NCBI RefSeq assembly: GCF_003052515.2 | Contig: NZ_QARE02000032.1 | Location: forward strand, 1-42,887 | DNA length: 42,887 bases | Reading direction: 5' to 3' | DNA from: Pseudomonas sp. RIT409 | GTDB lineage: Bacteria; Pseudomonadota; Gammaproteobacteria; Pseudomonadales; Pseudomonadaceae | Shown here: positions 40,310 to 42,887 of the stretch, piece after piece | How positions within the stretch are numbered: position 1 is the stretch's first letter | How the letters are laid out: every line of letters begins with the position of its first letter | Position numbers and translations under genes: made by a program | Notes under the pieces: generated by a model | What the model saw: the letters and a program-made list of their open reading frames with translations, nothing else | Told to the model about the DNA's origin: nothing | Databases searched by the model: none

Positions 40310-41197
40310 ATGAGTACCCCCAGCACGCCGCTTTCCGGCGTCAATCAACCGCTCAAGGGCATCGCACTGATCGTTCTGGCGACCTTTTTGTTCTCCAGTC
40401 ACGATACCCTCTCCAAGTACCTTTCCGGCATTTACCCGATCATGATGGTGGTCTGGGTGCGTTACGTCGTTCACACCGGGCTGATGGCCTGTATTTTCAT
40501 GCCCTCGGCCGGCCTGCGGGTGTTGCGCACGAAGCGCCCTGGGTTGCAGGCGTTGCGGGCGGTCTGCCTGTTGGGCACAAGCCTGTTGTTCACCAGCGGC
40601 CTGATGTTCATCCCGATCGCCGAAGCCACGGCGGTCAACTTTCTCGCGCCACTGCTGGTGACGGCGTTGTCGGTGCCGTTGCTCAAGGAAAGGGTTTCGA
40701 GAGGTCAGTGGGCGGCGGTTCTGGTCGGGTTCGGCGGCGTGCTGGTGATCGTCCACCCGGGAGGTGAACTGTTCAGGCCGGCAGTCTTGCTGCCGTTGGG
40801 TTCGGCGCTGTGTTTCGCCTGTTATCAGTTGCTCACGCGGTTGGTGGCGGCGCACGACAGTCCGACCACCAGCAACTTTTTCGCGGGGTTGTTCAACAGC
40901 CTGCTGATGAGCGCCATCGTGCCGTTCTTCTGGCAATCCCCGGCGTGGGTCCACATCCCGTTCATGCTGGCGCTGGGCAGCTGTGGCATGGTGGCGCATT
41001 TGATGCTGACCCAGGCCTTTCGATTCGCCGCACCGGCCTTGCTGGCTCCGTTTGGGTACTGCCAGATCGTGTTCGCGGGCTTGTGGGGATACGTGGTGTT
41101 CAATCATGCGCCGTCGCTGACAGCGCAGGCGGGGATCGCAATCATCTGCCTGAGTGGATTGGCCGCGGCCTGGCAGCAGCGCAAGAAGGGAGGGTGA
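40310..41197 (+). CDS. DMT-superfamily (EamA) transporter
   Basis: 295 residues, ten predicted membrane helices in two EamA repeats: the first begins at GIALIVLATFLFSSHDTLSKYL and contains the family segment FIPIAEATAVNFLAPLLVTALSVPLLKERVSRGQW; the second ends with LAPFGYCQIVFAGLWGYVVFN. Members export amino acids, metabolites or drugs; the substrate is not readable. AAGGA is 7 bases before the ATG. It is convergent with ybiT, with a strong shared terminator in between. Confidence 0.9.
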   Translation: MSTPSTPLSGVNQPLKGIALIVLATFLFSSHDTLSKYLSGIYPIMMVVWVRYVVHTGLMACIFMPSAGLRVLRTKRPGLQALRAVCLLGTSLLFTSGLMFIPIAEATAVNFLAPLLVTALSVPLLKERVSRGQWAAVLVGFGGVLVIVHPGGELFRPAVLLPLGSALCFACYQLLTRLVAAHDSPTTSNFFAGLFNSLLMSAIVPFFWQSPAWVHIPFMLALGSCGMVAHLMLTQAFRFAAPALLAPFGYCQIVFAGLWGYVVFNHAPSLTAQAGIAIICLSGLAAAWQQRKKGG

Positions 41198-41211
41198 GCC
41201 GAGCCCATGAA

Positions 41212-41238
41212 AAAGCCCTGTCCGCAGGACAGGGCTTT
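41212..41238. terminator. Bidirectional rho-independent terminator
   Basis: Perfect 12-bp arms AAAGCCCTGTCC and GGACAGGGCTTT around a GCA loop, with A/T-rich ends on both sides, between the convergent DMT transporter and ybiT. Confidence 0.85.
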
Positions 41239-41258
41239 CGAGGGGGCCAGCGGCGGGT

Positions 41259-42845
41259 TTAAAACACCACGCCCTGGCTGCGCAGGTAGTCGTCGTAAGT
41301 GCCGCTGAAGTCCGTTACGCCATTGGGGCTCAGTTCGACGATGCGGGTGGCCAGCGATGACACGAATTCACGGTCATGGCTGACGAAGATCAACGTGCCC
41401 GGGTAGTTTTCCAGCGCCAGGTTCAACGCTTCGATGGACTCCATGTCCAAGTGGTTGGTCGGTTCGTCCATGACCAGAACGTTGGGCTTTTGCAGGATCA
41501 GCTTGCCGAACAGCATGCGCCCTTGCTCGCCACCGGAAATGACCTTGACCGACTTCTGGATCTCGTCGTTGGAAAACAGCATGCGGCCCAGCGTGCCACG
41601 AATCATCTGTTCACCCTGGGTCCACTGGCCCATCCAGTCGAACAGGGTCACGTCGTCTTCGAAGTCGTGGGCGTGGTCCTGGGCGTAATAGCCCAGCTCG
41701 GCGCTTTCGGTCCATTTGACCGATCCCGCGTCTGGCGTCAGCTCACCCATCAGCGTGCGCAGCAGGGTGGTTTTGCCGATTCCGTTGGGGCCGATGATCG
41801 CCACGCGTTCGCCCGCTTCGATGGTGAAGCTGAAGTTCTTGAACAGCACCTTTTCGTCGAAGCCCTTGGACATCTTCTCGACGGTGACGGCCTGGCGGTG
41901 CAACTTCTTGGTCTGCTCGAAGCGAATGAACGGGCTGACGCGGCTTGACGGCTTCACCTCGGCGAGTTGGATCTTGTCGATCTGCTTGGCGCGCGACGTG
42001 GCCTGCTTGGCTTTCGAGGCGTTGGCCGAGAAGCGGCTGACGAACGTCTGCAGCTCGGCGATCTGCGCCTTCTTCTTGGCGTTGTCGGCCAGCAACTGCT
42101 CGCGGGATTGGGTGGCCGCGGTCATGTACTCGTCATAATTGCCCGGGAACAGGCGCAGCTCGCCATAGTCCAGGTCCGCCATGTGGGTGCAGACGCTGTT
42201 GAGGAAGTGGCGATCGTGGGAAATGATGATCATGGTGCTGTTGCGCGCCGTGAGAATCGATTCCAGCCAGCGAATGGTGTTGATGTCCAAGTGGTTGGTC
42301 GGCTCGTCGAGCAGTAGGACTTCCGGATCGGAAAACAGCGCCTGGGCCAGCAGCACCCGCAATTTCCAGCCGGGGGCCACTTCCGACATCGGACCGAAGT
42401 GCTGCTCCAGCGGAATGCCCAGCCCCAGCAGCAACTCGCCGGCACGGGACTCGGCGGTGTAGCCGTCCATTTCGGCGAATTCGGTTTCCAGCTCGGCGAC
42501 CGCCATACCGTCGTCTTCGGTCATTTCCGGCAACGAGTAGATGCGATCACGCTCGGCCTTGACCTTCCACAGCTCCTCATGGCCCATGATGACCGTGTCG
42601 ATGACCGTGAATTGCTCGTAGGCGAACTGGTCCTGACGCAGCTTGCCCAGGCGCACGTTGGGCTCCAACATCACTTGGCCGCCCGACGGCTCCAGGTCGC
42701 CACCCAGAATCTTCATGAAGGTCGACTTGCCACAGCCGTTGGCACCGATCAGACCATAGCGGTTGCCGTTGTTGAATTTGACCGAAACGTTTTCGAACAG
42801 CGGCTTGGGGCCGAACTGCATGGTGATGTTAGCGGTGGAGATCAA
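41259..42845 (-). CDS. ybiT: ABC-F family ATPase YbiT
   Basis: 528 residues, two ABC domains and no membrane part. Domain 1 Walker A is GANGCGKST and Walker B LLLDEPTNHLD; domain 2 Walker A is GPNGIGKTT, signature ISGGEQGRMLFGKL and Walker B VLVMDEPTNHLD. The linker between them (about 240-310, AKKKAQIAELQTFVSRFSAN) is the YbiT-type ABC-F interdomain arm. The whole length matches E. coli YbiT closely. ABC-F proteins bind ribosomes at the E site. The start is a TTG at 42845: upstream in frame is a stop at 42857, AGGT is at good spacing, and the following ISTANITMQFG aligns with the YbiT N-terminus. A start at the later ATG would remove the first strand. Confidence 0.95.
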   Translation of the reverse strand: MISTANITMQFGPKPLFENVSVKFNNGNRYGLIGANGCGKSTFMKILGGDLEPSGGQVMLEPNVRLGKLRQDQFAYEQFTVIDTVIMGHEELWKVKAERDRIYSLPEMTEDDGMAVAELETEFAEMDGYTAESRAGELLLGLGIPLEQHFGPMSEVAPGWKLRVLLAQALFSDPEVLLLDEPTNHLDINTIRWLESILTARNSTMIIISHDRHFLNSVCTHMADLDYGELRLFPGNYDEYMTAATQSREQLLADNAKKKAQIAELQTFVSRFSANASKAKQATSRAKQIDKIQLAEVKPSSRVSPFIRFEQTKKLHRQAVTVEKMSKGFDEKVLFKNFSFTIEAGERVAIIGPNGIGKTTLLRTLMGELTPDAGSVKWTESAELGYYAQDHAHDFEDDVTLFDWMGQWTQGEQMIRGTLGRMLFSNDEIQKSVKVISGGEQGRMLFGKLILQKPNVLVMDEPTNHLDMESIEALNLALENYPGTLIFVSHDREFVSSLATRIVELSPNGVTDFSGTYDDYLRSQGVVF

Positions 42846-42887
42846 AGGGTTTACCTATCAATAACTTACGGAAAGCAGGGGATGGCC

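Noticed and set aside
1..42887. CRISPR arrays, prophage, integrases, transposases, tRNA or rRNA genes
   Set aside because: I found no regularly spaced repeats, no recombinase or transposase motifs and no tRNA-like or rRNA-like sequence on either strand.

Overview
The window reads as a chromosomal segment of a fluorescent-type Pseudomonas (gamma-proteobacteria). The DNA is GC-rich and densely coded on both strands. It carries Pseudomonas-typical families: an OprD porin, an Aer-type receptor, MHS permeases, a catalase/cytochrome b561 pair under an ECF sigma factor, a VgrG, and a BphO-BphP pair. I cannot name the species. I saw no rRNA, tRNA, CRISPR array, insertion sequence or prophage. The region is chromosomal housekeeping and accessory metabolism rather than a mobile island.

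Layout. 1-4.0 kb: the end of an acrylyl-CoA reductase (acuI), then leftward genes for a RES/Xre-type toxin-antitoxin pair, an Ada-like DNA repair protein and copper-handling copC-copD. 4.04-4.87 kb: an AT-rich, gene-poor island with leftward terminator-like hairpins and two micro-ORFs. 4.9-10.8 kb: an OprD-family porin, then the leftward glyoxylate operon gcl-hyi-glxR with a divergent LysR regulator. Gcl condenses two glyoxylates to tartronate semialdehyde, Hyi interconverts it with hydroxypyruvate, and GlxR reduces it to glycerate. 11.0-12.9 kb: a two-domain KaiC-like ATPase followed by a stand-alone receiver protein. 12.9-17.8 kb: a PAS-LuxR regulator divergent from a thiolase, acyl-CoA synthetase and MHS transporter operon. 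17.8-21.4 kb: an Aer-like energy/redox chemoreceptor and an NADP-dependent glyceraldehyde-3-phosphate dehydrogenase.

21.5-24.5 kb: an oxidative-stress module, with ECF sigma and anti-sigma genes divergent from a periplasmic-type catalase and cytochrome b561; the two directions carry matching ECF promoter sequences. 24.6-27.5 kb: a short-chain beta-oxidation set (SDR dehydrogenase, thiolase, enoyl-CoA hydratase). 27.5-31.5 kb: an orphan short VgrG, a YebC/YeeN-family regulator and an LRR-protein kinase. 31.6-33.5 kb: a TetR repressor and divergent MFS exporter with a clear operator-like repeat set. 33.5-42.9 kb: propionyl-CoA synthetase, a 529-residue unknown protein, heme oxygenase plus bacteriophytochrome kinase, a DMT-family exporter, and the ABC-F ATPase YbiT.

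The most useful cross-cutting observation is that four separate catabolic units (gcl operon, MHS transporter, SDR-thiolase-hydratase operon, prpE) carry the A-rich AANAANAA motif just upstream of the ribosome-binding site. This is the known Hfq/Crc target in pseudomonads and suggests coordinated carbon catabolite repression. Other points worth checking are an Ada that has lost three of its four zinc cysteines, an aldehyde dehydrogenase whose canonical general-base glutamate position is glycine, and the KaiC-receiver cassette.
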